From the NCBI GenBank assembly GCA_016987375.1, contig PJRA01000216.1, forward strand, positions 1,763,292 to 1,827,291: DNA of 64,000 nucleotides, written 5' to 3'. Of this stretch, positions 1 to 11,338 are shown in pieces (position 1 is the stretch's first letter; each line of letters starts with the position of its first letter). The DNA is from Brachionus koreanus (Eukaryota > Rotifera > Eurotatoria > Ploima > Brachionidae). The notes below the pieces were generated by a model. That model was not told where the DNA came from. It saw only the letters and a list, made by a program, of their open reading frames with translations, and did not search any database. Position numbers and translations under genes: made by a program.

Positions 1-763
1 AAAAAAAAGTATACAATTTAAAAAATTTAGAACCGGTTTTTTAAAAACCATTTAAAAAACATTAAATAAATAATTTAAGTACCTTTGATATTATAATTTT
101 CCGTTAGGTAAATTTTATTTTCGAAACATTTCTTAACTATTTAGAAAAGTGATATCTATGATTTTAAATTGTTAAAATTTTATCTGATGCGAATGTTTAA
201 TAAAATACTGCATGAGTTTGTTTTTACCTGAATTATGTAAAAAAATCAAATTCTGAGAGTTTTTTGAAAATTTCTTAAATATTTTTCATATAAAATTTTA
301 AAACCTTTGACTATGTTTAATTTTAAACTTGCTTATTTATTTAAGTATTAAAAAAAATCAAAAACAAGTTTTTTTTTCTTCTACTTAAAAAACAAATTTT
401 ATGAATAAAGAGCTAACATTTTGAAACTTTTTCATACAAAAAATTGAATTTTGATTTTTTTCTAAATTCAAAATCAGCTTGCAAAAAATATTCGGGCGTT
501 TAATTAAAAATTTTAAAAAACAAAAACAAAAATCTATTTAAAATAAAAATAAAACTAGAATTAATTGAAATAATGTTAATAATATTTAGAATTCTACATT
601 GAAAATTTAGTAAGATTTAATGCTTTAAATTTTGGTCATATGATCATACCGAAGCAAATATTTTTCTAGACAAAATAAGAGCATAAAAATCGAATCTTGA
701 TATTTGAACATAAATTTTTTTAATTAAAACTGTCAAATAATAAATAATTTTTTTTTATTGAAT
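1..763. other. non-coding AT-rich flank upstream of MTMR6-like gene
   Basis: No open reading frame, RNA gene or repeat could be supported here. The sequence is poly-A/T rich and rich in stop codons on both strands. It should contain the promoter of the myotubularin gene that starts at 764, but no clear core promoter motif stands out. Confidence 0.5.
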
Positions 764-3216
764 ATGAAACTTGATTTGGAAGAATCTAATGTTATCACTA
801 AAGTAAACTGTTTATTTAAAAGCGATGCTTTCATACAATAAAAAATTTAAAATCAGATAGAAAATGTTCAACTTGAGGACAGATCGAACTCTAAGATAAA
901 AACAGCAGGCCTTCTATATTTGACAATATCCCATTTAGTCTTTATCGAGACAAATAGCAAACGAGAAATTTGGGTAAATTTAAAAAAGCAAATTTTTTTA
1001 GGCTGATTTTATTTTTCTTTAGATATACTATTCATTAATTAACTCAATAGAAAAACTTCCACTAAGTATTAATGGGTCACCTATTCTAATCAGAACAAAG
1101 CATTTTTTAAATTGTTTGTTCATTATATCAAAAGAACGGGATTGTCAAACATTAATTCAAGTTCTCAATCAGTATTCTCGGCCGAGTAAATAGAATTTTG
1201 TTTTTTAACTAATTAAAATTATTTTATACTTTCAGCAAAGTATCATGAATTGTTATGCTTCAGGGAAAATAGCCATCTCAAGAAATTACTCGATTCCACT
1301 CATAAAAATAATCAACAAATTTATCATCTTGAGTCTGAATATGCAAGAATGGGACTACCGAACAACAAATGGACCATGACAAACTTAAACTCTGATTACC
1401 AGATATGTGACACCTATGTAAAATAAAAACAAAAAAAGAAAAAAATTTAAGTTTAATTTAAAGCCAAACGTTTTGTTTGTTCCAGCATCTGTGGAGGATA
1501 AAATTCTTCAATTAAGTGCTAATTTTAGAAGTCGTGGCCGTCTTCCAGTCTTATCTTATCTGCATCCAAATGGAGCCAGTCTGACTCGGTGCTCTCAGCC
1601 TTTGTCTGGTTTTAATGGACGTTGTGATGAAGATGAGCAACTTTTGCAGCACATTCTAATGACGAACGAAAATTCAAAATTTATGTATGTAGTTGATACA
1701 AGACCAAAAGTAAAAATTAATTTTTTTAAATTAAATTATTTTTTAAAAATAAACAAATTTTAAGATTAATGCTATGGCAAATAAAGCCCAGGGAAAGGGC
1801 TATGAAAACGAAACAAATTACAAGAATATTCAATTTCATTTTATAGGTATTGAAAACATTCATGTTATGAGAAATAGTTTGGATAAATTAGTCAAATGTT
1901 TGTCAAAATTAAAATTTTAGGAAAAAAATTTATTCTTTTTTGACCAAAAGGCGCAGATAGTTCAAGCAATAGTTCGTTTTTGACTGAATTGGACAAAACT
2001 GAATGGCTCAAGCATATAAAAGCAATAATAGACACATCAGTATTTCTGGTTGAAGCCATTAATGACCAGAATACTAGCGTACTTGTGCATTGTAGTGATG
2101 GATGGGACAGGTTTAAAAAAAAAAATAAAAAAAAAAAAATTCTATAGTTTTTTTTTAAAGAACTGCTCAAACATGTGCCTTAGCCAGTTTGCTTTTAGAC
2201 CCTTATTATCGCTCAATTCACGGATTTCAAGTCCTCATAGAAAAAGAATGGCTGTTGTTTGGACATAAATTTTCACATAGATGTGGACACTTATTCGAAA
2301 ATGACAAAGAAATATCTCCAATTTTTAGTCAGTTTTTAGAATGTGTTTGGCAGCTGCAGCTTCAATTTCCATGCGCATTTGAATTCAATGAAACTTATTT
2401 AATAAAACTGCATGAACATGTTTACTCATGCCAATTTGGTACATTTATAGGCAATTGTCAAAAAGAACGCAATGATCTTAAAATAAATGAGTTGACTTAT
2501 TCTTTATGGGACTATTTTCAGTCTAAAATTTATGATTTTATTAATCCACTATACATTCCTAATTCAGTTTATTCAAACTCAGTTCTAAGACCTGACACAA
2601 GAATATTTAGTTTCAAGTAATACTAAAACAAAGCAATCGAAAAGTCGTAATAAATTTTTTTGTTAAGATTTTGGCGATCATTATATAATAGATTTGATTC
2701 AACTATAAATCATAGTGAAAAATTAATAGATAGCTTATCAATGCTGAGTTATAATACAAGTTCTCTACAAGAATATTCAAAGCTATTGGAAAAGGTAAAT
2801 TAAATTTTGTTTAAAGATTTTCTAAAAATTTTCTAATGAAGAGATGTGCACAGTTAAAAAAATTGATTCAATTGAACAAAAATGATGAAAATGTTCTCAT
2901 AGATTTAAGTGAAGATGATTTTGAAAAAATAGAAATAAGTGATAAAAATGAAAATGAGACAAAAAGTGTTGAAAAAAAATTAACTCTTGATGAAATTTCA
3001 ATTGATTTTAATTCAATTGATTTAAATTGGAAGTCAACGCGAAAAAATTGTGTTTGCTATGAACCGTTTGATTTTGCAAGCTCGAAATTAAATTGTTCAA
3101 GATGCGGAGAAATATTGTGTGAGAGATGTGTCGAAAATGGTAAATATGTTTCAAGTTCAGTGTCGTCTAAGCTTATTTTTGTATGCAAAAATTGTGTTGA
3201 TCAATTTAGATTATAA
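764..3216 (+). CDS. MTMR6: myotubularin-related lipid phosphatase (MTMR6/7/8 group) with C-terminal FYVE-like finger
   Basis: Ten exons can be joined in phase: 764-802, 857-973, 1023-1185, 1236-1417, 1464-1709, 1765-1897, 1951-2110, 2161-2616, 2668-2794 and 2842-3216, giving 665 residues. The family removes the 3-phosphate from PI(3)P and PI(3,5)P2 on endosomal membranes. The N-terminus is a PH-GRAM domain (about residues 1-105). The phosphatase domain follows and has the intact Cys-x5-Arg loop HCSDGWDRTAQ split by the intron at 2111-2160, so it should be catalytically active. FRSRGRLPVLSY, ENIHVMR and SCQFGTF are hallmarks of this group. A Lys/Glu-rich linker leads to a C-terminal zinc-finger-like module (CSRCGEILCERC...CKNC). 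That finger has CVC instead of CxxC and lacks the basic RRHHCR motif. The start at 764 is chosen because its 13-codon exon ends in ITK at the position where human MTMR6 has TTK, and joins in phase. The gene converges on MAN1B1. Confidence 0.92.
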
Positions 3217-3482
3217 TTTATTTTTTGTTAGTATTAATTTTAATTAATAAAAATTATATTTAATTTATACACTCCTTAAAAATTATCTTTAATTTTAATT
3301 TTCAATAAGTAAAAAAGTTTCAATTTTATTAATTTTTTGTTTTACAAAAAAAAATTAGAAACAAAAATATCAACTCACTTTAAACAATAATTTAGGTGAT
3401 AAAATTTCAGGTCATTTTTTTATTCAAAATATTTTAAAAAGCTAAAATAAATATTTTAAGATTTAAAAACAGAAAATAATTT
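3217..3482. other. short convergent intergenic region
   Basis: This separates the stop codons of the convergent MTMR6-like and MAN1B1 genes. It contains AATAAA-like hexamers (for example near 3246) that could serve as poly(A) signals on the + strand. No other feature is seen. Confidence 0.5.
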
Positions 3483-6258
3483 TTAATTGATCGGTATCGG
3501 AATTAAATGAGCTTCAGTATTGATAAGCCATCTTTTTAGATCAAAACTTTCACTATTTTCCTCTTCAAATAATAAATATAAATATTTTAAAGTTTCAGCA
3601 AGAAAAAAGCTCTCCATTTTATCTCTGAAATTAACTCGTTCAGGATTAGTTACATCATTTATACTCGAATAGCCACCATGTTCTATCTTTGTATATTTTT
3701 CAAATGATTCAAAAATTTTCCAACCATATTCCTCATATTTTTTATCTTTAGTTATTTTTTTCATATAATATAATGACTCGACCGTCTCAGGCCTGAGCAA
3801 ATTGTGCCGGTCGTTGTCTTTTACGTAAAAATCTTTCGTTGAATCTTCATGCGTGTTAAAATAGACGATTTCAGGACTCAAACCTGTTGCAAATTGAGCA
3901 TACATTTGATAACAAGTTTCAGTCAACTCTTGGGCCATATTCATTAGATCTTTTAGATCGTCTTCTAGAAAATCTGGTACTTTTTTCAAATAAGAATAAC
4001 CTAAAGCTAAATTTCCAGGCAAAAAGCAGACTAGATGATCCATTTTCGGACTATAAGTATCAGATAACATTTCACCAACAAACATGTAACCATTTGGTTT
4101 TGTTTTTTGAACAAGTTTAGATTTTATTCCTCGGACAGACTCGAGCCAATCTTGAATTAAATAAAAATTTTCGTCATTTTTATCATATTTAGCTCCTTTT
4201 TGGATCCACTGTTTGAGTAAATATTCATAATAAGAGTCGCCACGGGCTCCTAAAGTTATTGTGCGCCCTCTAAATTGTCCTTCGTTTGTGTCGATGAAAA
4301 TCGGCGCTAAACCATTAGGTTTATTAAGTTTATGTAATATCTGGTTTATTTTGTTTATTGCTTGTTCAAAACGCTTATCTCCTGTTAGATAGGTTAAATC
4401 ATTGAATTCTATAGATAAAGTAGAAACTTCTGATAAACTGCTATCAGAAGTCCAACTTGGTGATTTAGCTTTTCGTCTCATTAAGTTTAGATCAGAGTAG
4501 GGAATTGCTGACTTTGTGTCGAATGCAGGCAAGCTTCTGTTTCCAAACTCATAAGCTTTATCTAAAAATATTTGGTCTGCAGACAAATGGTAGGCACTCA
4601 ATAAACCACCTAAAATTCTTATAGTCAATTCAAACAAATTGTTGTATCTGTCTACATCAAAATTGAGACTTTTTTCAATCCAATCTCTGGCGTCTTTAAA
4701 TTGATCTTGTAAATTCATTAAATACATTGTATCTAAAGAGTCCACAATCGTTAAGCCAAGATTAAACCAAGAGCTTGATCTTCTGGAAATAGGTTTCAAT
4801 TCATCTTCTCCCCATGCATTCTCTTTATAGCCCTTCCATGCATGTAAAAAAGCGTCAACAACTTTCTTTTGACGTTCGTTAGATGGTCCTTTAAAAAATA
4901 ATTAATGTTTAATTTTTTTTCAATACAAAAGAGGTCTTTAGACAACTGATTAAAAATAAAAATAAAATTGGAAACATTCGCTTTATTTCTTTAAAATTAA
5001 AGAAAAATTTGTTCATTATTAGGAAAAGTCAAAAAAATTTTTTTAACTTTTTTTAATTTATCAAAAAAAGCAGTTGTTGGCTAATCTTCAAATATAAACA
5101 ATTAAGTTCAATAGTTTTACTTAAACAAAGAAGTAAATTTTTTCTTGAAAAGAAGCATACATTTGTTCCATGTACTTGTATTTACAACTCGATTTGTTAT
5201 GGAAGCTCTCTCTGTGCCTCATTCTTATCAGTTTCTTGGCCAATCTTCTTTAAATGTTGCACCATGTTGCATTTACCGAATTAGTTTGTAACTTTTAGAA
5301 AAAAACTTACATGAATTTATTACATTTTCTTCTATTAAAAAGTGCCAAATTTCATAAAAATCCATATTTAATTTTCCTTCTGCCGGATAAAATAAACCGT
5401 ACAAAACAAAATTTCTGATGAAGAAAAGTTTTAATCATCAAAATAAAATTGCATAATGAATTGCATTCATATTTTTATTAAATCTATTTTTAATTTTAAT
5501 CAAGTTTTAAAAGGATTTATGCTGGACAGAATAATTTCAAAATGGTTCTTAAAACAGTATGCATTTATTAATATTTTTATTTAAAGTTTTGGTTCAACTA
5601 ATTGTTTTTTTTTTCAAATTTTATGTTATCAACTATGTTGATTATTTTCTTAAAAAATTCCCATTTAATTGATATAAGTCTTGAAATAATTTATCATAGA
5701 TCTAGGTTTTCAAAAATAAAATTCAATCAAAAAATATTAAAATATTAGAATACGCAAAATGATTCAAAAAGCATTTGAATATAACAAATAAGTATTGAAA
5801 AAAAATCATCTTTAAATAATTTACCTTTCATTGGAACTTTGAAGATTGAATAAGGAGGACGCTTACCATTCATAGCCACAAACTAAAACAATTTATTTGA
5901 GTTCTAAATTTTTCATTTATTTCATTTAAATACTCTGTCTGGTATTGGTCGTGGATTAGCTTTGTCTCTCGTCAAAGGTTGGTGTTCATGATTCGAAGGA
6001 ATATTTTTAAGTTGTTTATGATGAAATTCAATATGTGACAAGACATATAACACAGATAAAAATACAACGATTAAAACTAGAGTTTTTTGAAAGCGATGCA
6101 ATCGATTCCAATACTATTGACGAAATTTTTTTTAAGTAATATGACTTTTTTATTCAAGAAAAAATTACTCTATAAATTGATTGTCTTGATTGCTTTATTT
6201 CAATTGTACCAAGATTAAGCGAATAATATTGGTTGCTTATAGTGTTTATACTTGACAT
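3483..6258 (-). CDS. MAN1B1: ER mannosyl-oligosaccharide 1,2-alpha-mannosidase (GH47, ER mannosidase I)
   Basis: Four exons join in phase (6258-6169, 6113-5934, 5882-5825, 4888-3483) to give 577 residues. The enzyme trims one mannose from Man9GlcNAc2 on glycoproteins in the ER and marks misfolded proteins for degradation. It is a type II membrane protein: a short N-terminal cytoplasmic part, a membrane anchor (TLVLIVVFLSVLYVL) in exon 2, and then the whole luminal catalytic domain in the single large last exon. Catalytic acids of the family are in place: Glu in NLFELTIRILGG, Asp in GARGDSYYEYLLKQW and Glu in LRPETVES. The calcium-binding Thr is in INTEAHLIPI near the C-terminus. The third intron (4889-5824) is 936 bases, far longer than the others. 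The start Met is inferred from a 30-codon first exon with matching phase. Confidence 0.94.
4889..5824 (-). other. long third intron of MAN1B1
   Basis: A 936-base intron in a gene whose other introns are about 51-55 bases. Around 5055-5265 there are short words (for example TTGG/TAGCTAATCTT, ATATAAAC, ATCTTCTTTAA) resembling the 3' part of the mariner relic at 18100-18925, so old transposon debris is possible. No reading frame is preserved. Confidence 0.4.
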
Positions 6259-6490
6259 ATTCAAAACGATGGCCACTTTTTTAATGACATAATAAATTTT
6301 TAAAATCTAAAACTTTAATTCAATTTCTTAGTGAAAAGTAAATAATAATACTCAATTAAATCATGCATTTAATTGCATGAGAATATTTAAACCTTATATA
6401 ACTTAACAATTCAATAAATCGATTTTCTTTTATTTATTTAGTCGGAATTCTGTTTAATATATATACAATTTAATTTTTATTTGTTTAAAT

Positions 6491-7441
6491 TTAACCAAGC
6501 TTGGATGCAGCACAACCCGAACCTGAACCTCTAGTCAATAATGCATTAGTGTCCAAGTCTTCATCATCTTTGTCATTTTCATCATCAGTTGAATCATCAC
6601 TTAGACTAGACGAATTCGAATCATAATCACCCATTCCTGGTAAAATACCAAGTACAATCTGATTTTTATTATTTTTCTTAGATTTTAATTTTTTGCTATT
6701 TTGTTTATCTTCATCTGACTCTTCTGAATCCGATTTTGTAATCTTATTAAATGACAAATCGGTGCTTGAAATTAGTGTTGATGTTGAGGTAGCGTTTAAG
6801 GTTCCAGAACTCTTTCTTTTTACCACAATATTTGACAATAGTTCGGCCTGCTTGTTTTCTTTTTTATGGTTTGGCAAAGTAAGAGTTATCTTTGGCACAT
6901 CTGAGCCTTTGCTTGACAAAACACCCAATTTGGCTTTGTGATTTTCAGTTAAGGAAGACATTTTTTGATTTAAAAAAATGTTTAAATTTAATTTTAAAAT
7001 GTAAAGGATATTTTGACTTCTTCTATTTCTTTTTTTTCCTCGAGTCGAGCTTTTCTTTCGCGCTCGAACTTAATTCTATCCACTTCGCTTAAAAATTGGG
7101 CCTCATCCGAATCAAGTCCTTTAATCTGGTTTTCTTTCAAAAAATTAATATAATTTAGTTAGTCAGATCATAAATAAAATACTTAAAGCGTATTGTTCTT
7201 CAAAATCTTTTTGTTTTAAATCATTTTGTTCCTTAAGTTTTTCATACAGAGTTCGATTGTCGAAAACTTCTGGTGGTGCCTCTAAATTAAAAATAAAAAT
7301 ACAATTACGAGATTTTATTATTTGATTGACTGAATTGAGCTCATTCGAACCTTTGGGATCTTGAGGCTTTCTTACTCGTTCCCATTCTGCTTGACGTCGT
7401 TTTTTTTCCTCATCAAGCTTTCCTTCGTTAACAAAATTCAT
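6491..7441 (-). CDS. PSME3IP1: PSME3-interacting protein (NIP30/FAM192A) homolog
   Basis: The family binds the PA28-gamma (PSME3) proteasome activator in the nucleus. Exons 7441-7351, 7281-7183 and 7133-7018 join in phase and encode the conserved N-terminal helix: [15 protein letters not shown], then [36 protein letters not shown] and a basic coiled coil. The last exon (within 6491-6961) encodes a Ser/Lys-rich tail with the family motif [16 protein letters not shown] followed by an acidic stretch. The junction between the third exon and the last is uncertain: the only donor (7017/7016) is phase 0, and the best in-phase acceptor is near 6895, which would skip the first 20 or so residues of the open frame. 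An A-run error or an unseen exon could explain this. The start at 7441 may also be internal, since an acceptor-like TTTTTAG sits just upstream. Confidence 0.8.
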
Positions 7442-7995
7442 ATCGATTTCTAAAAATCTAAAGCAAATAACTTTCTTTAGTGGTCAAACTAAAAATTTAT
7501 ATAGTTCAAGTGTTTGTCTATTAAAATTTGAGAGTGCAAGATGATATTAAAAATTTTAAATAAGCATCATTTATTATGTACTATTTTAATTTCTTAGTTA
7601 AGAAAAAAATAATAATAATATTAGTTTTAAGATTTACTTAACAAAAACTTTGAATTGAGCAAATGAATGAATATCATTTTCTTCTCCAAACTTAGATGGT
7701 TTTTTATATTTTTTTTATTCAATTTCAGAATTATGTTTTATTATTAAAAAAGGCCTTTTAACTAATTAAATATTATTTTAAAAAAATTATGCTTGAGCAA
7801 GAGTTAGATTTAAATTTGAATTTGATTTGAAGAAATTGATTTTGATAAAAATCGAGCGAACTTTTATTTACAACTTTTTGAGGACGCTTAATTTAAAATT
7901 AGGGCAGCAAAGTTGTATTTAAATGTGCAAATACGTAAACGAACTAGATGAGCTTGAAGTTGGTATACTGTAAAATTGGAAAAGAAAATTAAATC
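7442..7995. other. intergenic, no supported feature
   Basis: AT-rich sequence with no protein similarity on either strand. It borders the inverted-repeat transposon that begins at 7998. Confidence 0.5.
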
Positions 7996-7997
7996 TA

Positions 7998-9130
7998 AAG
8001 GGTGATGCATAAGTAAATGGACAAAAATTAAAAGCGAATATCTAAAAAAATAAAAATGATATTAAGTTCTGTTTTTTTTTCNNNNNNNNNNNNNNNNNNN
8101 NNNNNNNNNNNNNNNNNNNNNNNNNNNNNNNNNNNNNNNNNNNNNNNNNNNNNNNNNNNNNNNNNNNNNNNNNNNNNNNNNNNNNNNNNNNNNNNNNNNN
8201 NNNNNNNNNNNNNNNNNNNNNNNNNNNNNNNNNNNNNNNNNNNNNNNNNNNNNNNNNNNNNNNNNNNNNNNNNNNNNNNNNNNNNNNNNNNNNNNNNNNN
8301 NNNNNNNNNNNNNNNNNNNNNNNNNNNNNNNNNNNNNNNNNNNNNNNNNNNNNNNNNNNNNNNNNNNNNNNNNNNNNNNNNNNNNNNNNNNNNNNNNNNN
8401 NNNNNNNNNNNNNNNNNNNNNNNNNNNNNNNNNNNNNNNNNNNNNNNNNNNNNNNNNNNNNNNNNNNNNNNNNNNNNNNNNNNNNNNNNNNNNNNNNNNN
8501 NNNNNNNNNNNNNNNNNNNNNNNNNNNNNNNNNNNNNNNNNNNNNNNNNNNNNNNNNNNNNNNNNNNNNNNNNNNNNNNNNNNNNNNNNNNNNNNNNNNN
8601 NNNNNNNNNNNNNNNNNNNNNNNNNNNNNNNNNNNNNNNNNNNNNNNNNNNNNNNNNNNNNNNNNNNNNNNNNNNNNNNNNNNNNNNNNNNNNNNNNNNN
8701 NNNNNNNNNNNNNNNNNNNNNNNNNNNNNNNNNNNNNNNNNNNNNNNNNNNNNNNNNNNNNNNNNNNNNNNNNNNNNNNNNNNNNNNNNNNNNNNNNNNN
8801 NNNNNNNNNNNNNNNNNNNNNNNNNNNNNNNNNNNNNNNNNNNNNNNNNNNNNNNNNNNNNNNNNNNNNNNNNNNNNNNNNNNNNNNNNNNNNNNNNNNN
8901 NNNNNNNNNNNNNNNNNNNNNNNNNNNNNNNNNNNNNNNNNNNNNNNNNNNNNNNNNNNNNNNNNNNNNNNNNNNNNNNNNNNNNNNNNNNNNNNNNNNN
9001 NNNNNNNNNNNNNNNNNNNNNNNNNNNNNNNNNNNNNNNNNNNNNNNNNNNNNNNNNNNNNNNNNTTTGCATGATCGGGCAAGTTAACTTAACTTTTGTC
9101 CATTTACTTATTTACTTATGCATCACCCGT
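7998..9130. mobile_element. TA-flanked terminal-inverted-repeat DNA transposon with an assembly gap inside
   Basis: The left end reads AAGGGTGATGCATAAGTAAA then TGGACAAAA; the right end, reverse-complemented, reads ACGGGTGATGCATAAGTAAA and, after an extra 8-base copy of TAAATAAG-like sequence, the same TGGACAAAA. Both ends are flanked by TA (7996-7997 and 9131-9132), the target duplication typical of Tc1/mariner-type elements. The interior 8082-9065 is N, so the transposase cannot be seen. The overall length of about 1.1 kb (if the gap size is real) fits a mariner-sized or non-autonomous element. Confidence 0.75.
8082..9065. other. assembly gap (984 N)
   Basis: Run of N inside the inverted-repeat transposon. 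Open frames reported across it on both strands are artefacts of unknown bases. Confidence 0.99.
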
Positions 9131-9360
9131 TAAAACTAGAGGAAATAGTTTTAGGCCAAATAAAGAACTTGTTAAAAAATGTTTGTTAACGCCCAATTTC
9201 TTCACTAATAGAGTTGCAAAAAGGATTAGAGCAAATTACCAACATTTTGGGATTAAAAAAAGCTTTAAAAAGTACTGGATTATTTACTTTTAAAAAAAAA
9301 AGATGCTCTAAAAAATAAGAGAACATTTTGCATTACGAAAGAAATTATTATTGAATTTGT
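9131..9360 (+). pseudogene. possible Tc1-like transposase N-terminal remnant
   Basis: Immediately right of the transposon, the + strand encodes a short basic stretch (KELVKKCLLTPNFF, VAKRIRANYQHFG) and, in a shifted frame, ALKSTGLFTFKKKRC. This resembles the helix-turn-helix linker of Tc1-type transposases (RRL-x-E-x-GL...KKP). The similarity is short and the frame is broken. If correct, the intact inverted-repeat element inserted into, or next to, an older Tc1 copy. Confidence 0.3.
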
Positions 9361-11338
9361 GCTCATTTTTTGATTACATAAAAAATTTTAATGATCACCG
9401 TATTTTTTTTATGAAATAAATTACTATGAATTATTTTCGCTTCAACTGAAAATTTACAAAGAGAGATTTGAAATTTATTGCAAGTGTTGCTTTGATTGTT
9501 ACAAACATAAAATCTTTTTTTTTTTTAAATCAATCCGTACAACAATAGAAAGATATTCAAATGCCCAAAAATATTGAAGTGATGAGACTGACTTGGTTGA
9601 GAACAGTTCTTTTAAGAACGGCTTTGCTGAGAAAGGTGAGGTTGAAATTATAAGAATATCAATGAAATAACAAGTACAATCAGTCAGATAAGTTTTGAAA
9701 AAGCCAAATCAAGATCAACTGAATATCATAAATTGTAATTTCAATTAAAAATACAAGTAAGCTTTAAAATCGAGGTAAAAGTTATCATTATTTTTTAATC
9801 GCATTAAATAAAAAAATGATCACATAATTTATAATTACTTTATTTTGATCACAATGATTCATATTGATTTTGGGATCAATGATATTAACCAAACCATCAT
9901 TATTATTAAGATCATACTTACATAATAAAAATTTCCAAGACTTTTTGAAAAAAGTCATTACAAGTCATCTGCAAGTCGTGACTTTTACTTTTTGAATTTG
10001 GTTGATCATTAAAAAAATTGACTCAATTTATGTTATTTATCAAACCATCTTGCAAAGTTGCTTTTTACTAAAATTTATAGAATTAGAAAATTAAAAATTT
10101 TGAATTTAAGCTCTTTAAAAAAAATTGTCCCTTCTAGTTGAATTTTTAAAATAGCATGGACCAGCTCTGTTGACAAATTTCGTTTATTTACCTTTTTTAC
10201 ATTTAATTCTTAATTTATATTCTAAAAATAACGTAAGAAATAAAACTGTTTTTAATTATTGACTCAAATTAGATTTATACCAACGAAAATTATGAAAAAG
10301 TGTATATTTTCCCTTTTATTTTTAGGTAAATTCAAGTATTTTTTTTTAAATAAATGATCTTACTTAATTTAACGTTAATTAATGTATTTAGCGTAAAATT
10401 ACATAAAAATCAAAGCACTTTTATATATAAATAAATAAAAATTTTCCTTTAAAAATTTTCTAAATAAAGTTATTTATTTTAGTCAAAAGGAAGTTTTATT
10501 TGGAATTTTTTCTTTGATAGCAGTACAGTCTTAGCAGTACAGTATAGTATTTTCTTTTTTAAATAACATTTATAAACATGCATCATACTTTTTGATAATT
10601 AATTAAAATATTTGATATGACAAAAAATAAAAATCAAAATCTTGTTGCTATATCAGATATAAAATATTTCATCATTTAGATGTTTAATTAAAAAATTTGC
10701 ATTCTTCAAAAAATCTAGCCATCATTTTAAATATTACTTGATTTATGATAGTAAAAGATGGAGTAAATTAAAATCATAATTACAGTAAATTTATAATCCT
10801 ACTAGTCTGAAAACTAAATGAAAAATTATTCGAAAAAAATTTTATCTCAATGCTCGTATTATACAATTCAATTATTCTTACATTTTAAAAAAGGTTTATT
10901 TCATTGCTTCAGTTGTGTAAAGATGAAAATTTTTAAGATAGAATTAATATATTTTAAAAGTAGTTTTATGATTTTTCTGTCAAATTTAGTGTCATATTGC
11001 GATTAGAATTTTTTCAAAAGCACTCATATACTTTAATTTGAAAAAATCATGTTTTCAAGCTTTTTATTGGAAATTATTTTTCTTTTTAAATGCAGTGCTA
11101 TGCACAGTGAAATTTCAATTTTTTAAGCATAAATTCTTTGCAACGTTATAGGCGCTCTTCAAATTAAAAGCAGTATACTTATTTAATTTTGCTTGATCTT
11201 ATTTCTATCTTATGTTTTTATTGCTGCATAAATTTAAATTTAATAAAAAATTTATTTAAATCCCCCAGTATCCGATTTATTTTTAATCAATTTTCTTTAA
11301 AAATTTTTTTTTTTAAGTCATTTTTTATATTTTGTGTA
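9361..11338. other. intergenic region upstream of CTDNEP1
   Basis: About 2 kb of AT-rich sequence without a supportable gene. It holds one copy of a dispersed repeat (about 9915-9995; see the repeat entry) and a small tandem duplication of TTAGCAGTACAGT-type sequence near 10515-10550. Short open frames at 10818-11006 and 11189-11338 look random. Confidence 0.45.
9915..9995 (-). repeat. dispersed repeat, copy 1 (inverted relative to copy at 33375)
   Basis: Reverse-complemented, this reads GACTTGCAGATGACTTGTAA then TGACTTTTTT and AAGTCTTGGAAATTTT. The + strand at about 33395-33460 reads GATTTGCAAATGACTTGTAA, TAACTTTTTT and AAGTCTTTGTAATTTT. The match is clear over about 60 bases. The family is unknown. 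Confidence 0.6.

Noticed and set aside
5050..5290. Possible mariner 3' remnant in the long MAN1B1 intron
   Set aside because: Only a few short words are shared with the relic at 18100; not enough to call a mobile element.
8042..9087. Long open frames on both strands
   Set aside because: They are made of N; only a few real codons flank the gap.
10515..10550. Tandem GCAGTACAGT words as a regulatory repeat
   Set aside because: Only two units; insufficient to claim a regulatory element.
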